Counted from the stretch's first letter, positions 8,137 through 17,773 are shown. The stretch is DNA of 53,076 nucleotides from Methanohalophilus portucalensis (GCF_002761295.1 NZ_CP017881.1:747604-800679); one strand, 5' to 3'. Numbers and translations are program-made. Notes: generated by a model from the letters alone, not told the origin.

Positions 8137-8200
8137 ATGCTGGGAGGTGAATTCCACGTGGGGAAGTGGAAATTCACATACTTCCAGGAGGAAGCAGCAT
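8137..8200. ncRNA. candidate structured RNA with three-way junction
   Basis: An outer helix ATGCTG (8137-8142) / CAGCAT (8195-8200) encloses two hairpins: GTGAATTCCAC (8147-8157) with GTGGAAATTCAC (8166-8177), one bulge, and CTTCC-AGGA-GGAAG (8181-8194). Together this is a compact three-way junction with only a few unpaired bases. A TATA-like stretch (8104-8115) lies about 25 bases upstream on the + strand. No open frame fits. It could be a small RNA or the leader of the XRE-CBS gene. Confidence 0.5.
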
Positions 8201-8263
8201 ATACTTGATTAAATAAAATCGGGCAGGTTCAAGCTTGTTGGAATCAGCTCGGTTTAAACTAAA

Positions 8264-8277
8264 TAAGCAATTGCTTA
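8264..8277. promoter_or_regulatory. palindromic operator candidate before the XRE-CBS gene
   Basis: Perfect 14-bp palindrome TAAGCAATTGCTTA, directly followed by AAATAATAAA, a TATA-like stretch about 25 bases before ATG 8307. The position over the promoter suggests autoregulation by the XRE protein. Confidence 0.5.
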
Positions 8278-8306
8278 AATAATAAAATTCACATCAATAT
8301 TACTAA

Positions 8307-8864
8307 ATGATACTGCCAACTGCCCAATCCATAAAGCAGCAAAGGATAGAGCTAGGACTTACACAGAGCGGCCTGGCAAAAAGAGCCGGTGTCAGCCAGC
8401 CCCTTATAGCAAGAATAGAGTCGGGTGATGTTGATCCTAGGTTATCTACATTGAGAAAAATATTTGATGCTTTTGACCAATCTGAAAAAGAAAAGATATG
8501 TGTCAGGAACATCATGCATACCCTTGTGGTTTTTGTATCTTCCGATGAGTCGGTGGACCATGCAGTCAGTATCATGCAGGAGCATGGTTATTCTCAGGTT
8601 CCTGTGATTGACAATGGTGTGCCTGTAGGCAGTATTTCAGAGGACACGTTTGTCAAGTCAATGGCTGAGAAAAAAACCGCCGTGATATCTAAAATGAAAG
8701 TAGGCGATATGATGGGTGAATCTTTTCCAGCAGTTTCTCCGGAGGCTGATATTGGTATTGTATCGACACTGCTGGAACGCTATCCTGCTGTCCTTGTGCT
8801 TGAAAAAGGAGTTGCTATCGGATTTATCACCAAACACGACATAATTAAGTTGCTACACGGTTAA
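8307..8864 (+). CDS. XRE-family helix-turn-helix regulator with paired CBS domains
   Basis: 185 residues. Residues 7-55 are an XRE HTH (IKQQRIELGLTQSGLAKRAG, then SQPLIARIESGDVDPRL). Residues 65-185 are two CBS motifs (VRNIMHTLVVFVSSDESVDH and VGDMMGESFPAVSPEADIG), which usually bind adenine nucleotides such as AMP, ATP or S-adenosylmethionine. This architecture is common in methanogens and implies a transcription factor sensing cell energy or cofactor state. No ribosome-binding site precedes ATG; a TATA-like element about 25 bases upstream suggests a leaderless transcript. Confidence 0.9.
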   Translation: MILPTAQSIKQQRIELGLTQSGLAKRAGVSQPLIARIESGDVDPRLSTLRKIFDAFDQSEKEKICVRNIMHTLVVFVSSDESVDHAVSIMQEHGYSQVPVIDNGVPVGSISEDTFVKSMAEKKTAVISKMKVGDMMGESFPAVSPEADIGIVSTLLERYPAVLVLEKGVAIGFITKHDIIKLLHG

Positions 8865-8952
8865 TATTGTTTATTCTGACTGTTTAACTACAGTTAAATA
8901 TTAGCGCTACATTAGGTGTGGATTAGTTAAAAAAACTATTAGAGGAAAGTCT

Positions 8953-10098
8953 ATGGACCTTGAAGATAATTTATTAATGATGCCGGGCCCGGTGCCAGTA
9001 CCACCCAGGGTTCTCAGGGCAATGTCCAAACCGATGATCAATCATCGTGGAGCACAATTTTCTGGAATATATGATGATTGTCGTCGTATTCTTGCTGACG
9101 TTTTCAAGACAGAAAATGATATTTTTGTGTTAAGTGGTTCAGGTACCGCTTCTATGGAAGCTGCTGTAGGTTGTATCGCAGACAAAGATGACAGGATAAT
9201 CTCCATTGAGAATGGTAAATTCGGGGAGCGTTTCAAAGATCTTGCATCCAGATACGGTTCTGTCGTTCCCCTGGAATTTGAATGGGGTTCTTCAGTGGAC
9301 CTGGATATGCTTGAAGCACAACTTCAGGAAGGAGCAAAGGCCGTTACCATGGTTCACAACGAAACATCAGCAGGTATCCTGAATCCTGCCGAACAGGTTG
9401 GCAAACTGGCAAAGAAATATGGGGCCCTATTTATAATGGATGGCGTAACCTCCCTGGGCGGAGATAATGTATTTGTTGATGATTGGGGAGTTGATGTAGC
9501 AGTGGTTGGTTCCCAGAAATGTATTGGTGCACCACCAGGCCTTTCAATGCTTTCTGTAAGTGAAGCTGCCTTTGACGCAATGGAAAAAGAAAACCTTCCT
9601 TATTATCTTGATCTCAAAGCCTGCAAAAAGAGTGCTGACAAGGAAAAAACACAAACTCCTTACACACCTGCGATCCCCCTATTCTACGCCCTGCAGGAAT
9701 CCCTTCATATAATTGAAGAAGAGGGAATGGATGCCAGGATAGCAAGGCACCATAAGGGTGCAGCTGCTGTGCGTGCTGCTATGGATGCTATGGGTATCGA
9801 GATGTTCCCACAGCTCAGTGAATACAGTGCATATTCCAACACTGTCTCGGCAATGAAGGCACCGGCGGGTATGGACAGTGAAACCCTTAAAAAAGAAATG
9901 ATGAAATCCGGAATTACAATTGCAGGCGGACAGGCCCACCTTAAGGGCAAGATTTTCCGTATTGGAAGTATGGCCAATGTAAGTTACAGGGATATTCTCA
10001 GTACTCTCCAGCAGATTGAAGTAGTATTCAAGAAGAATGGAGTGGTTTCAGAACTGGGTCCTGCAACAGAAGCTGCAATTGAAGTATTGTATAAATGA
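8953..10098 (+). CDS. class V PLP-dependent aminotransferase (serine-pyruvate / alanine-glyoxylate / aspartate type)
   Basis: 381 residues of fold type I. It opens with LLMMPGPVPVPPRVLRAMS, typical of alanine-glyoxylate/serine-pyruvate aminotransferases, has the PLP aspartate in LFIMDGVTSLGG and the Schiff-base lysine in VVGSQKCIGAPPG near residue 193. In methanogens this family includes broad-specificity enzymes acting on aspartate or serine; the exact substrate is not readable. GAGGAAAG precedes ATG. It heads a tight run with ribC, ribH and a class I aminotransferase. Confidence 0.88.
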   Translation: MDLEDNLLMMPGPVPVPPRVLRAMSKPMINHRGAQFSGIYDDCRRILADVFKTENDIFVLSGSGTASMEAAVGCIADKDDRIISIENGKFGERFKDLASRYGSVVPLEFEWGSSVDLDMLEAQLQEGAKAVTMVHNETSAGILNPAEQVGKLAKKYGALFIMDGVTSLGGDNVFVDDWGVDVAVVGSQKCIGAPPGLSMLSVSEAAFDAMEKENLPYYLDLKACKKSADKEKTQTPYTPAIPLFYALQESLHIIEEEGMDARIARHHKGAAAVRAAMDAMGIEMFPQLSEYSAYSNTVSAMKAPAGMDSETLKKEMMKSGITIAGGQAHLKGKIFRIGSMANVSYRDILSTLQQIEVVFKKNGVVSELGPATEAAIEVLYK

Positions 10099-10569
<471 letters not shown>

Positions 10570-10632
10570 GAGTTTGATTTTATAATTTATAAGTATGATT
10601 AGGAAGCAAAATCTGCATTGGAGAACAATATA

Positions 10633-11037
10633 ATGACAATCAGACTGGGATTTGTGGTAGCGGAGTTTAACAGGGATCTTACCTACCAGATGGAATTGCT
10701 TGGTATAGAACATGCGAAATTCCTGGGCGCGGAAGTGACAGATACCATTCTTGTGCCCGGTGTTTACGATATGCCGCTCGCAATCAAGAAACTTTGCGAA
10801 AAAGATGACATTGATGCAGTTGTAACCATTGGTTCGGTGATAGAAGGTGCAACAGGTCACGATGATATCGTGGTCCAGCATGCCTCAAGAAAGATTACCG
10901 ACCTTTCTCTGGAATACAACAAGCCTGTCACTCTGGGCATTGCAGGTCCCGGTATGAGTCGCATGGAGGCTCATCAGAGGGTCGATTATGCCAAGAGGGC
11001 TGTAGAGGCTGCGGTAAAACTTATCAGGCGTCTCTAA
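10633..11037 (+). CDS. ribH: 6,7-dimethyl-8-ribityllumazine synthase
   Basis: 134 residues. Characteristic segments are [54 protein letters not shown] and the C-terminal [18 protein letters not shown]. It condenses the ribityl-pyrimidine with 3,4-dihydroxybutanone 4-phosphate, the step before riboflavin synthase. ATG 10633 is chosen because TTGGAGAA lies 9 bases upstream; a longer frame starting TTG would overlap that site. It sits between ribC and a class I aminotransferase on the same strand. Confidence 0.95.
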   Translation: MTIRLGFVVAEFNRDLTYQMELLGIEHAKFLGAEVTDTILVPGVYDMPLAIKKLCEKDDIDAVVTIGSVIEGATGHDDIVVQHASRKITDLSLEYNKPVTLGIAGPGMSRMEAHQRVDYAKRAVEAAVKLIRRL

Positions 11038-11057
11038 ATAATTCATAGGGGCTACTA

Positions 11058-12200
11058 ATGGCATCTTCAAGATTGGCCCGAGTGGCTGAATCCCCGACAA
11101 TCCGTATAGCAAATATAGCAAATAAGCTCAAGCATGATGGCATTGATGTAATTAGTTTCAGTCTGGGTGAACCGGATTTTGATACACCCAGACACATCAG
11201 TGATGCTGCATGCAAGGCGCTTTATAGCGGAGAAACTCATTATTCTCCATCCCCGGGTATCAAACCGCTGCGCGAAGCTATAGCCAAAAAACTACAAACA
11301 GAGAACAATCTGAATTTGGATGCATCCAATGTGATGGTTACACCGGGAGCCAAACAGGCAATCTTCGAAGTTATGATGTCTGTACTTGATGATGGCGATG
11401 AGGCTATCCTGTTCGATCCTGCCTGGGTTTCCTATGAACCATGCATCAAATTTGCAGGAGCAAACCCCAAATGGGTGCCTACAGACCCGGAAAATGGCTT
11501 TCTTCCTTATGATATTGGAGATCACATTACAGATAAAACTCGTCTGATAGTTGTCAATTCCCCCTGCAATCCCACGGGTGGTGTATTTGGCAAGGACAAA
11601 TTAAAAGAAATAGCAGACCTTGCCATTGATCATAATCTGCTGGTTCTCTCCGATGAGATCTATGAGAAGATACTTTATGATGAAAAACACTACAGTATCG
11701 GTGCTATGGAAGGGATGCAGGACCGCACTATTACTGTAAATGGCTTTTCCAAATCATATGCGATGACAGGCTGGAGGTTAGGATATGTCGCTGCCAATGA
11801 AGCTTTCCTCCATGATTTCCAGAAAATCCAGTCACATTCTGTCAGCAGTGCTACAACGTTTGCTCAATATGGTGCCATTGAGGCACTGGAAGGTGACCAG
11901 CAACCTGTTGAGGACATGGTAGCCGAATTCAGGCAACGTCGCGATATCCTTGTAGATGGGTTGAATGATATTGGTATACATTGCAGCCGTCCCAGGGGTG
12001 CATTCTATGCATTTGCGGATGTAAGCGAGTATGGGAATGGTGAAGAGATTGCTGAGAAATTACTTTCAGATGCCCACGTTGCTGCTACTCCCGGTTCGGC
12101 TTTTGGCCCAAGTGGTAACAATTTCGTGAGGCTTTCATATGCTATTTCACAGGAAAGGATAAGAGAAGCTCTTGAAAGGATTGAGAATTGCCTTTTATAA
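11058..12200 (+). CDS. class I PLP-dependent aminotransferase, aspartate aminotransferase-like
   Basis: 380 residues with the subgroup I-gamma pattern: ISFSLGEPDFDTPRHI, THYSPSPGIKPLREAIA, NSPCNPTGGVF, LSDEIYEKILYD, the PLP lysine in NGFSKSYAMTGWRLGY near residue 233, and the substrate arginine in NFVRLSYA. It probably transaminates aspartate or another amino acid. The gene starts 20 bases after ribH and ends in a 6-base convergent overlap with ribL. Substrate specificity among AspC-like enzymes is not resolvable here. Confidence 0.9.
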   Translation: MASSRLARVAESPTIRIANIANKLKHDGIDVISFSLGEPDFDTPRHISDAACKALYSGETHYSPSPGIKPLREAIAKKLQTENNLNLDASNVMVTPGAKQAIFEVMMSVLDDGDEAILFDPAWVSYEPCIKFAGANPKWVPTDPENGFLPYDIGDHITDKTRLIVVNSPCNPTGGVFGKDKLKEIADLAIDHNLLVLSDEIYEKILYDEKHYSIGAMEGMQDRTITVNGFSKSYAMTGWRLGYVAANEAFLHDFQKIQSHSVSSATTFAQYGAIEALEGDQQPVEDMVAEFRQRRDILVDGLNDIGIHCSRPRGAFYAFADVSEYGNGEEIAEKLLSDAHVAATPGSAFGPSGNNFVRLSYAISQERIREALERIENCLL

Positions 12201-12623
12201 TTCTGTTCTCTTTCTTTCCAGGATTCTTTTTATAATTCTGCCACTGCTGCAAAGCGGACATTGCCGGGGCTTTCCCAGACGAACTACCTTTGTCTTGAAT
12301 CCTCTTTTTTGAAGTTTATCTTCAAGTTCTTTTTCACCGAATACCTGGTCGTGCCCCAGTACGATGATATCCGGTTGTACTTCTTCGAGGGGTTTGAACA
12401 TATCTTCTTCGCTTCCCAGAAGGGCATGGTCCACAACCTTTAAAGCTTTAACCATTTCAAGCCGCTGTTTTTCAGGAACTATGGGTTTAGGTTTATGTTC
12501 AATTGTTGAGTCCCGTGCAACAAGGACATATAATTCATTGCCATACTTCCGGGCCTGGTCCAGATAGTAGAGATGGCCCGGGTGTAGTATATCAAAGGTT
12601 CCTGTTGCAAGTATGCGTGTCAA
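12195..12623 (-). CDS. ribL: archaeal FAD synthase RibL (cytidylyltransferase-like)
   Basis: Nucleotidyltransferase with the signature ATGTFDILHPGHLYYLDQA at its N-terminus, HKPKPIVPEKQRLEMVKAL in the middle and RKRTEL at the C-terminus; it adenylylates FMN to FAD. Two cysteines occur in RQCPLCSSG, as in the archaeal enzyme. TTG 12623 gives 142 residues, the usual length, with GGTGAT just upstream. An alternative TTG at 12707 overlaps the stop of the DUF1638 gene (TTGA) and adds 28 residues. It is divergently placed but functionally linked to ribC and ribH across the convergent overlap. Confidence 0.88.
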   Translation of the reverse strand: MTRILATGTFDILHPGHLYYLDQARKYGNELYVLVARDSTIEHKPKPIVPEKQRLEMVKALKVVDHALLGSEEDMFKPLEEVQPDIIVLGHDQVFGEKELEDKLQKRGFKTKVVRLGKPRQCPLCSSGRIIKRILERKRTEL

Positions 12624-12703
12624 TTCATCACCTGATTTATTGTCCGCTAATGAATAGGAATTACCTTTAATAACTTTATGGAAAAGAACCGGATACTTTA
12701 GGT

Positions 12704-13483
12704 TCAATATAATTCCTTTTTGAAATTACTGTAGCACTGCTTTAAAGTGTTAAGGTTTGCCGGTACATGCAGTATATCAAAGTCAAATAAATCAGCGAAC
12801 TCATCGACCTTTTGGTGGAAATCCTCTTCGTAATTAATTCCTGTGTCGACCTTTGCTACGTGCTTGTAACCAACTTCATTAAAGACATATCTCGATGTTT
12901 CAATGTCGTTTTTATCTTTGCCAAACCCAGAAGAAACCAGCATATCCCTCCAGTTGGCTGCCCACATGGGTGTCAGGAAAAAAGCCCCTTCCCCTTTGAA
13001 ACTCTTAAGAGTGTCGAGATATTCCTGTCTGCCTCCAAGTACGGCACCGATACAGTCATCAATTGTTTCCCCGTTATTTTCTCTTAGTATTCCCACCGGA
13101 CAGGGATGATCGGCAAAATCCTGTTCTATATTTGAGAGTACGTTGCCACACAATCCGTAGAAAAGCAATATACCGTCAGATATGGGTGTCAATCTCTTGG
13201 TATTTGTGTATACCTCATCCTTGAGTTTCTTTGGGGTTGCATGCAGGGCAAATTCAAGTATCTGGATAACTATATTGAATTGATTATCTGACAATGGGTT
13301 ATTCAGCAAATTCACCATTGTTTTTGTTTCAACATCCACTCCTGCTTTGTTGAGTTTGTTCTTTATACCATAAGATTCATCATTTTCGATTATAATCACA
13401 TTATCTACCGAATTGTCCTCTTTTATGAGATATGCTATCTCATCTTCGAACATTCTGCAGGCTATTATTGTTAGGGTTGGCAG
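12704..13483 (-). CDS. DUF1638 protein with probable CTG start
   Basis: The protein matches the DUF1638 family of methanogens and other anaerobes (GILLFYGLCGNVL, GRQEYLDTLKSFKGEGAFFLTP, IETSRYVFNEVGYKHVAKVD). Its molecular function is unknown; homologues tend to occur near corrinoid methyltransferase genes. The first in-frame ATG (13453) lies inside the conserved TIIACR-M-FEDEI segment, so it is too late. Upstream, the frame runs to CTG 13483, preceded at 5-base spacing by AGGTGAT, and is then closed by TGA; no ATG, GTG or TTG is available. The stop overlaps the possible upstream start of ribL. Confidence 0.75.
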   Translation of the reverse strand: MPTLTIIACRMFEDEIAYLIKEDNSVDNVIIIENDESYGIKNKLNKAGVDVETKTMVNLLNNPLSDNQFNIVIQILEFALHATPKKLKDEVYTNTKRLTPISDGILLFYGLCGNVLSNIEQDFADHPCPVGILRENNGETIDDCIGAVLGGRQEYLDTLKSFKGEGAFFLTPMWAANWRDMLVSSGFGKDKNDIETSRYVFNEVGYKHVAKVDTGINYEEDFHQKVDEFADLFDFDILHVPANLNTLKQCYSNFKKELY

Positions 13484-13542
13484 GTTAAATCACCTGTATA
13501 AAAGAGAAAAGGGAAGGGATTTTAAGATTGTGCCTTTTGGCC

Positions 13543-15141
13543 TTATCTTTTGATGCATCCCCTGTAACATTTGTCGAGGTGTTCTTCTGGCATTGGCTTG
13601 GTAGCAAGGCTTACTACTACGGCGGTAATGGCTGCAATTGGTGTGGCAACAAGGATTGGATCCACAACGGTCCAGGTGCCGGTGAGCAGGGTTTCCGTTC
13701 CGAAAATAGCCTGTGATATTCCCAGGGGAGCCGCTTCCTTTGCATGGACAAAGGTCAGCCAGAAAAGGCTGCTGAATGTTCCTGCAAGAAGACTTGCAAT
13801 CGCTCCTTCCCTTGTCATACGCGGCCAGAACAGCGCTCCTGCATAGGCGGGCAGGAAGGCAGCTGCACACAGGCCAAAGAAAATAGCTGTGCCACGGGCA
13901 ATAATGCTGATTGGCAGCATGTAGGCAAGGATGACACTCAATATGATTGTAACAGCGATTCCCAGTCTGGTTACGGATATGGTCTTTCCGGATTTACCAC
14001 CCTTGAGGAATTCTTTATAAAAATCATGGCCAATAGCAGTTCCCATTGTGTGATATTGGGAACTGAGAGTTGACATAGCAGCTGCCAGCAGGGTTACCAT
14101 GAAAATTGCAACGAAAAGGTCTGGTGTGGCACTGTTTATGTATTCCGGGATGATGCGGTCCATATTACCTCCTGCCACATCCAATGCAATCTGGCCTTGC
14201 GTATCGAGGAAATACACATTGGAAAGGGCACCCACGATATAGGCAACTCCTGCCATCATGAGGATAAAAGGCCCGCCGGCAAATACTGCCCTGTTGAGGG
14301 ATTTCTTGCTATCTACTGTCATGAATCGCACGGCCAGCTGGGGCTGTGCCAGTACACCGATTCCCACGCCAAGTATAATTGTAGATACCATTGTCCACCA
14401 TATCGGTGTGCCAAGTGCAGGCATTGATGTCCATCCAGTATGTCCGCCTGCAGCTAAACCTGCAGGTACCATTGATGACATGTCTGTGAGAGCCTGGTGG
14501 GCTTCCGTGACTCCACCGAGGTTAACATAGGTCAATATGAGCAGTACAGTCATACCTCCAAGCATCAGGGTTCCCTGCATGGCGTCTGTGTACATAACTG
14601 CCAGTAAACCTCCTGTAATCACATAGGCTGCAACAATAATAGTGAGGATAAATACGGCCACGTCATAATTTATTCCCAGGGATGTTTCCATGAACCTGGC
14701 TCCTCCGATAAGTACGATCCCTGCATAAAGGGGCATGAATACACCGATCAAGGCACCTGAAAAACCCTGTATGAATTTTGAGTTGAAACGTTTGCCTAGA
14801 AGATCGGGGAATGTGACAGCTCCCAGGTTTACACCTATACGTCGTGTGCGTGATCCGAAAAGGACAAAGGCTACAAATATTCCAACCACGATGTTCATGA
14901 AGACGAGCCACAGGGTTCCCATGCCTAAAGTTGCGGAGACTCCTCCAAAACCAACGATTGCCGAGGTACTGATAAATGCTGCTCCGTAGGATAGGGCCAG
15001 TATGTACGGATGCACTTTCCGCCCCGCAAGCATGTAATCGTCAACTTCTTTTGTGCGCTTGTATGCAATCCATCCACAATAGAAGACTATCATCAGATAG
15101 ACCAGAACGATTACACCAAGAACTACCGGGCTTACAGGCAA
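13543..15141 (-). CDS. sodium:solute symporter (SSS family)
   Basis: 532 residues, about 13 spans. SSS features are DDYMLAGRKVHPYILALSYG near residue 35, STSAIVGFGGVSATLGMG, the sodium-site region in AAYVITGGLLAVMYTDAMQG and TLLAAAMSTLSSQYHTMGT near residue 345. It co-transports Na+ with an organic solute; the substrate (amino acid, betaine or carboxylate) is not determinable. The TTG start lies within the last codons of the 40-residue partner gene and uses the GAGGAGG that encodes its acidic tail, so translation is coupled. Confidence 0.9.
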   Translation of the reverse strand: MPVSPVVLGVIVLVYLMIVFYCGWIAYKRTKEVDDYMLAGRKVHPYILALSYGAAFISTSAIVGFGGVSATLGMGTLWLVFMNIVVGIFVAFVLFGSRTRRIGVNLGAVTFPDLLGKRFNSKFIQGFSGALIGVFMPLYAGIVLIGGARFMETSLGINYDVAVFILTIIVAAYVITGGLLAVMYTDAMQGTLMLGGMTVLLILTYVNLGGVTEAHQALTDMSSMVPAGLAAGGHTGWTSMPALGTPIWWTMVSTIILGVGIGVLAQPQLAVRFMTVDSKKSLNRAVFAGGPFILMMAGVAYIVGALSNVYFLDTQGQIALDVAGGNMDRIIPEYINSATPDLFVAIFMVTLLAAAMSTLSSQYHTMGTAIGHDFYKEFLKGGKSGKTISVTRLGIAVTIILSVILAYMLPISIIARGTAIFFGLCAAAFLPAYAGALFWPRMTREGAIASLLAGTFSSLFWLTFVHAKEAAPLGISQAIFGTETLLTGTWTVVDPILVATPIAAITAVVVSLATKPMPEEHLDKCYRGCIKR

Positions 15142-15254
15142 TCCTCTTCCTCCTCTTCATTCCATTTTGCAATTCCATATGCCATGCAGGCAATGGCACT
15201 TATTATGCACAGAACATATGCACTCCATATGTAGGGGTCCTCTATGCCTAACAT
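15132..15254 (-). CDS. symporter small accessory protein (40 residues)
   Basis: Starts MLGIEDPYIWSAYVLCIISA, one hydrophobic span, then a Trp-Asn and an acidic EEEEED tail. It matches the pattern of the tiny symporter small accessory proteins that sit directly before SSS transporters in archaea and bacteria. Its end overlaps the start of the symporter gene by 10 bases, and its Glu codons double as the ribosome-binding site of that gene. Too short for ordinary gene callers but well supported by arrangement. Confidence 0.85.
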   Translation of the reverse strand: MLGIEDPYIWSAYVLCIISAIACMAYGIAKWNEEEEEDCL

Positions 15255-15475
15255 TTTTACACCTCTTTTATACTGGGGAATGTTAGCAAGTAACATACTT
15301 GAACTTTTCGAAAAGAGCAGGATAAACAGGGATCAAACAAACGGACCAAAAGGTATTTATCGAAAAATAACAGAAAAGTAGAATTAAGTATTACAATAGA
15401 TGATTTTTGTAATACTATGTCTGTTTTGCAGACCTTAAAGGGCGTTGTTGTCAGACCACGCCTCCTTCTCTTCTT

Positions 15476-15967
15476 TTAGAGTTCAATTATCTCGGTTTCC
15501 TTTGTTACGGGATCCACCAGTGCAACAGTAGCTTTTCCGGTAAGTACTCCGGCAGTCTCCCCGGGATTTATCACCCGTGTATTGCCGATCATGTGGCTGC
15601 CTGCCTGGTGGGTATGTCCCCTGACAATCAGATCAAAATTACCGGATGCAGCAAGAGCCTCAATTTCTTCTTCATTGATTCCATGTAGCAGGGCAATATG
15701 CAAATCCTCGATATCCATTGTTCCAAAATCACCACATACGTTTGCTCCCTGTTTTACAAACCATTCTTTTATGGTGATTCTGTCTCCCTCATTATTTCCA
15801 AATACAAGGTGGAGAGGTGCCTTCAGTTCAGTGAATCCTTTTACATTGAAGGGTGATACGAGATCCCCGGCATGGAGCACAGCTGAGACCTGTTTTTCAT
15901 TGAAGAACTTAACTGCTTTACGTATCATTTCCAGATTATCGTGGGAATCAGCCATTATTCCGATCAT
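15476..15967 (-). CDS. YfcE/MJ0936-type metallophosphodiesterase
   Basis: 163 residues with the calcineurin-like motifs in order: IMADSHDN (D-x-H), AVLHAGDLV (G-D), LVFGNNEGD (G-N-N/H-D-like), LLHG and RGHTHQAG (G-H-x-H). These bind two metal ions. Archaeal relatives hydrolyse phosphodiesters such as bis-p-nitrophenyl phosphate in vitro; the natural substrate is unknown. It ends downstream of the macrodomain gene on the same strand, 20 bases apart, so the two may act together on nucleotide-type metabolites. Confidence 0.9.
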   Translation of the reverse strand: MIGIMADSHDNLEMIRKAVKFFNEKQVSAVLHAGDLVSPFNVKGFTELKAPLHLVFGNNEGDRITIKEWFVKQGANVCGDFGTMDIEDLHIALLHGINEEEIEALAASGNFDLIVRGHTHQAGSHMIGNTRVINPGETAGVLTGKATVALVDPVTKETEIIEL

Positions 15968-15987
15968 TTCTATATCTCCTGCTTTGT

Positions 15988-16509
15988 TTATGGTACTCTC
16001 GCATTAAGTACCCTATTGAAGCTACTGAAAGTTTCATCGTTAAAACATACAAATACTATCCTGTCAAAAACAGGCCGGTCATTCAGAAAATCGATTACTT
16101 CATTTATCGCTATTTCAGCTGCTCTGGGTATGGGAAAATGGTAGGCTCCGGTACTTATTGAGGGGAAGGCGATTGTTTTTATTCCTTTTTCTGCCGCCAC
16201 CGTAAGGCAATTCCTGTAACATTTGGCCAGCATTCCGTCCTCGTCATTGTTTCCGCCGTGCCAGACAGGCCCCACTGTATGAATGACCCATTTTGCCGGC
16301 AGGTTATAGCCTTGTGTGATTTTTGCTTCACCAGTTGCACAACCGTTCAGTGTCCTGCACTCTTCCAGCAGTTTAGGTCCTGCAGCTTTGTGTATTGCTC
16401 CATCAACCCCTCCTCCTCCCAGCAGGGAATTATTGGCTGCATTCACGATGGCATCAACTTTCTGTTCGGTAATGCCGCCTTTAATTATCTTGATTATTTG
16501 TTTATCCAT
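15988..16509 (-). CDS. macrodomain protein (ADP-ribose binding / deacetylase)
   Basis: 173 residues, a single macrodomain: [20 protein letters not shown] near residue 20, [20 protein letters not shown], and [12 protein letters not shown] near residue 115. These loops bind ADP-ribose. Bacterial YmdB-like members deacetylate O-acetyl-ADP-ribose or remove ADP-ribose from proteins. It precedes the phosphodiesterase gene with short spacing on the minus strand. Confidence 0.92.
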   Translation of the reverse strand: MDKQIIKIIKGGITEQKVDAIVNAANNSLLGGGGVDGAIHKAAGPKLLEECRTLNGCATGEAKITQGYNLPAKWVIHTVGPVWHGGNNDEDGMLAKCYRNCLTVAAEKGIKTIAFPSISTGAYHFPIPRAAEIAINEVIDFLNDRPVFDRIVFVCFNDETFSSFNRVLNARVP

Positions 16510-16549
16510 AATCTTTGGTCTTTTTTACGGGTTAATAATTGTTGTCACT

Positions 16550-17773
16550 TCAGAACAGGAAGTAATCAATCAGTAAGACTGAAGTGAAGAGTGATATCCC
16601 CAGTATGGCAAGTGGAATGGTATAGTTTGATACTACGGTTTTCACATCATCGCCCGTGGTTCTCTGGATCAGCCAGAAAAATGGATCTGTAACGTAGGAA
16701 AACACCATGGTGCCAGCTGAAATCATCAATATTAGAGGGATGGTTGCCACCTCTGAAACATAGGGGCTGTAGGCGAGTATGGATGATGTTATTATTGCAG
16801 TGACAGCCCTGGAGCCCTGCGCAGTCTGGATTATCGCGGCGAAAAGAAACGGGATGAAAAGAGCAGGTACTAGGTGTCCGATTAGATTATAGGTATTTTC
16901 TGCAAATGAGCTTGCAGCAATTACTCCTCCAAGTGCCCCCGCACCGCATAGGTCAAGTAATATAATACCTGCATTGCGGCTGCCTTTTTCAAAAACTATA
17001 TCCAGGTTTTCCTTTTTTACCAGTAACAGGGAGAAACTGGCTGCAAGAATAATAGCAAGATTGATATCTGCCAGCAGGGAAGCTCCCGGCAAAAAATGGC
17101 CAATTGTCAGGAAAAAAATGGGCAGTATTAATGGAATCCATCCAATAGGTGACTTTTTTGCTGACAATTCTCTTTCTTCCCATGTGTCTTTGTGGCTGCC
17201 TCTTTTTGTAATAAGCAGGTATCCAAAAATAAAGAGAATTATGGATATGGTGATTGCAGCCAGGTTGAAGCCAGCATCAACATTAAAATTAAGATTTCTT
17301 GTAATACTGTATATAACAGGAAGCGGATACAGAAGGACAAAAGAAAGTGTGCTTGCGATTGCGGTTGCATAATAGCATTTCTTCCTGATTTCAGAGTTTA
17401 CATTCAGGTTTTCAACAAGGGGTATCATTACCACATAAGCTGTCAGGCAGCACATGAGGGGTATGGATAACAGGTAACCTGCAATCGCTGATGTAAGGGT
17501 GGGCCGTGAGGATATTTTTTGCATATCTGAGACAATTCGCTGAGCAAAATTTTCCTGTCTTATTACCAGGGCAATCAATGACCCTGAAAAAATAGGAATT
17601 GCTAGAAGTGCAAAAACCCTGCCTGCACCCTGTGTAGCCATTGAGATTGCATTTTGCTGCATCCCACTGAAAATACCATAAAAAAGGGCTGCACCTGTCA
17701 GGACAAGGAAAGGGGGTAATCTAATCTTCCAGAGAAGAATTGTTATTAATACTATAGTTATCGTGAAAATCAT
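16550..17773 (-). CDS. DUF401-type membrane protein, 5' end replaced by element insertion
   Basis: 407 residues, about 10-12 spans, resembling the archaeal DUF401 group of ion-transporter-like membrane proteins (LPPFLVLTGAALFYGIFSG, LLDLCGAGALGGVIAASS). Function unknown. The present start ATG 17773 is partly created by the integrated element: the 15-bp att core covers codons 1-5. On the other side of the element the core is preceded in frame by GTG-CAA-GCT-ATC-C and a GGTGA site, so the ancestral protein began MQAILIFTIT. The element now supplies upstream DNA with only a weak ribosome-binding site (GAGGTAT) and a TATA-like TATATA near 17825, so expression may be altered. Confidence 0.75.
   Translation of the reverse strand: MIFTITIVLITILLWKIRLPPFLVLTGAALFYGIFSGMQQNAISMATQGAGRVFALLAIPIFSGSLIALVIRQENFAQRIVSDMQKISSRPTLTSAIAGYLLSIPLMCCLTAYVVMIPLVENLNVNSEIRKKCYYATAIASTLSFVLLYPLPVIYSITRNLNFNVDAGFNLAAITISIILFIFGYLLITKRGSHKDTWEERELSAKKSPIGWIPLILPIFFLTIGHFLPGASLLADINLAIILAASFSLLLVKKENLDIVFEKGSRNAGIILLDLCGAGALGGVIAASSFAENTYNLIGHLVPALFIPFLFAAIIQTAQGSRAVTAIITSSILAYSPYVSEVATIPLILMISAGTMVFSYVTDPFFWLIQRTTGDDVKTVVSNYTIPLAILGISLFTSVLLIDYFLF
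17758..17772. other. attL core, overlapping DUF401 codons 1-5
   Basis: TTATCGTGAAAATCA, identical to 27902-27916. On the minus strand it reads as the first codons of the DUF401 gene (ATT TTC ACG ATA). A nearby inverted repeat ATTCAAATA (17784-17792) / TATTTGAAT (17808-17816) could be an arm site for the integrase. Confidence 0.8.

Noticed and set aside
13571-15234. Several + strand frames of 60-109 codons opposite the symporter gene
   Set aside because: Antisense shadows of the SSS transporter without ribosome-binding sites or recognisable domains.
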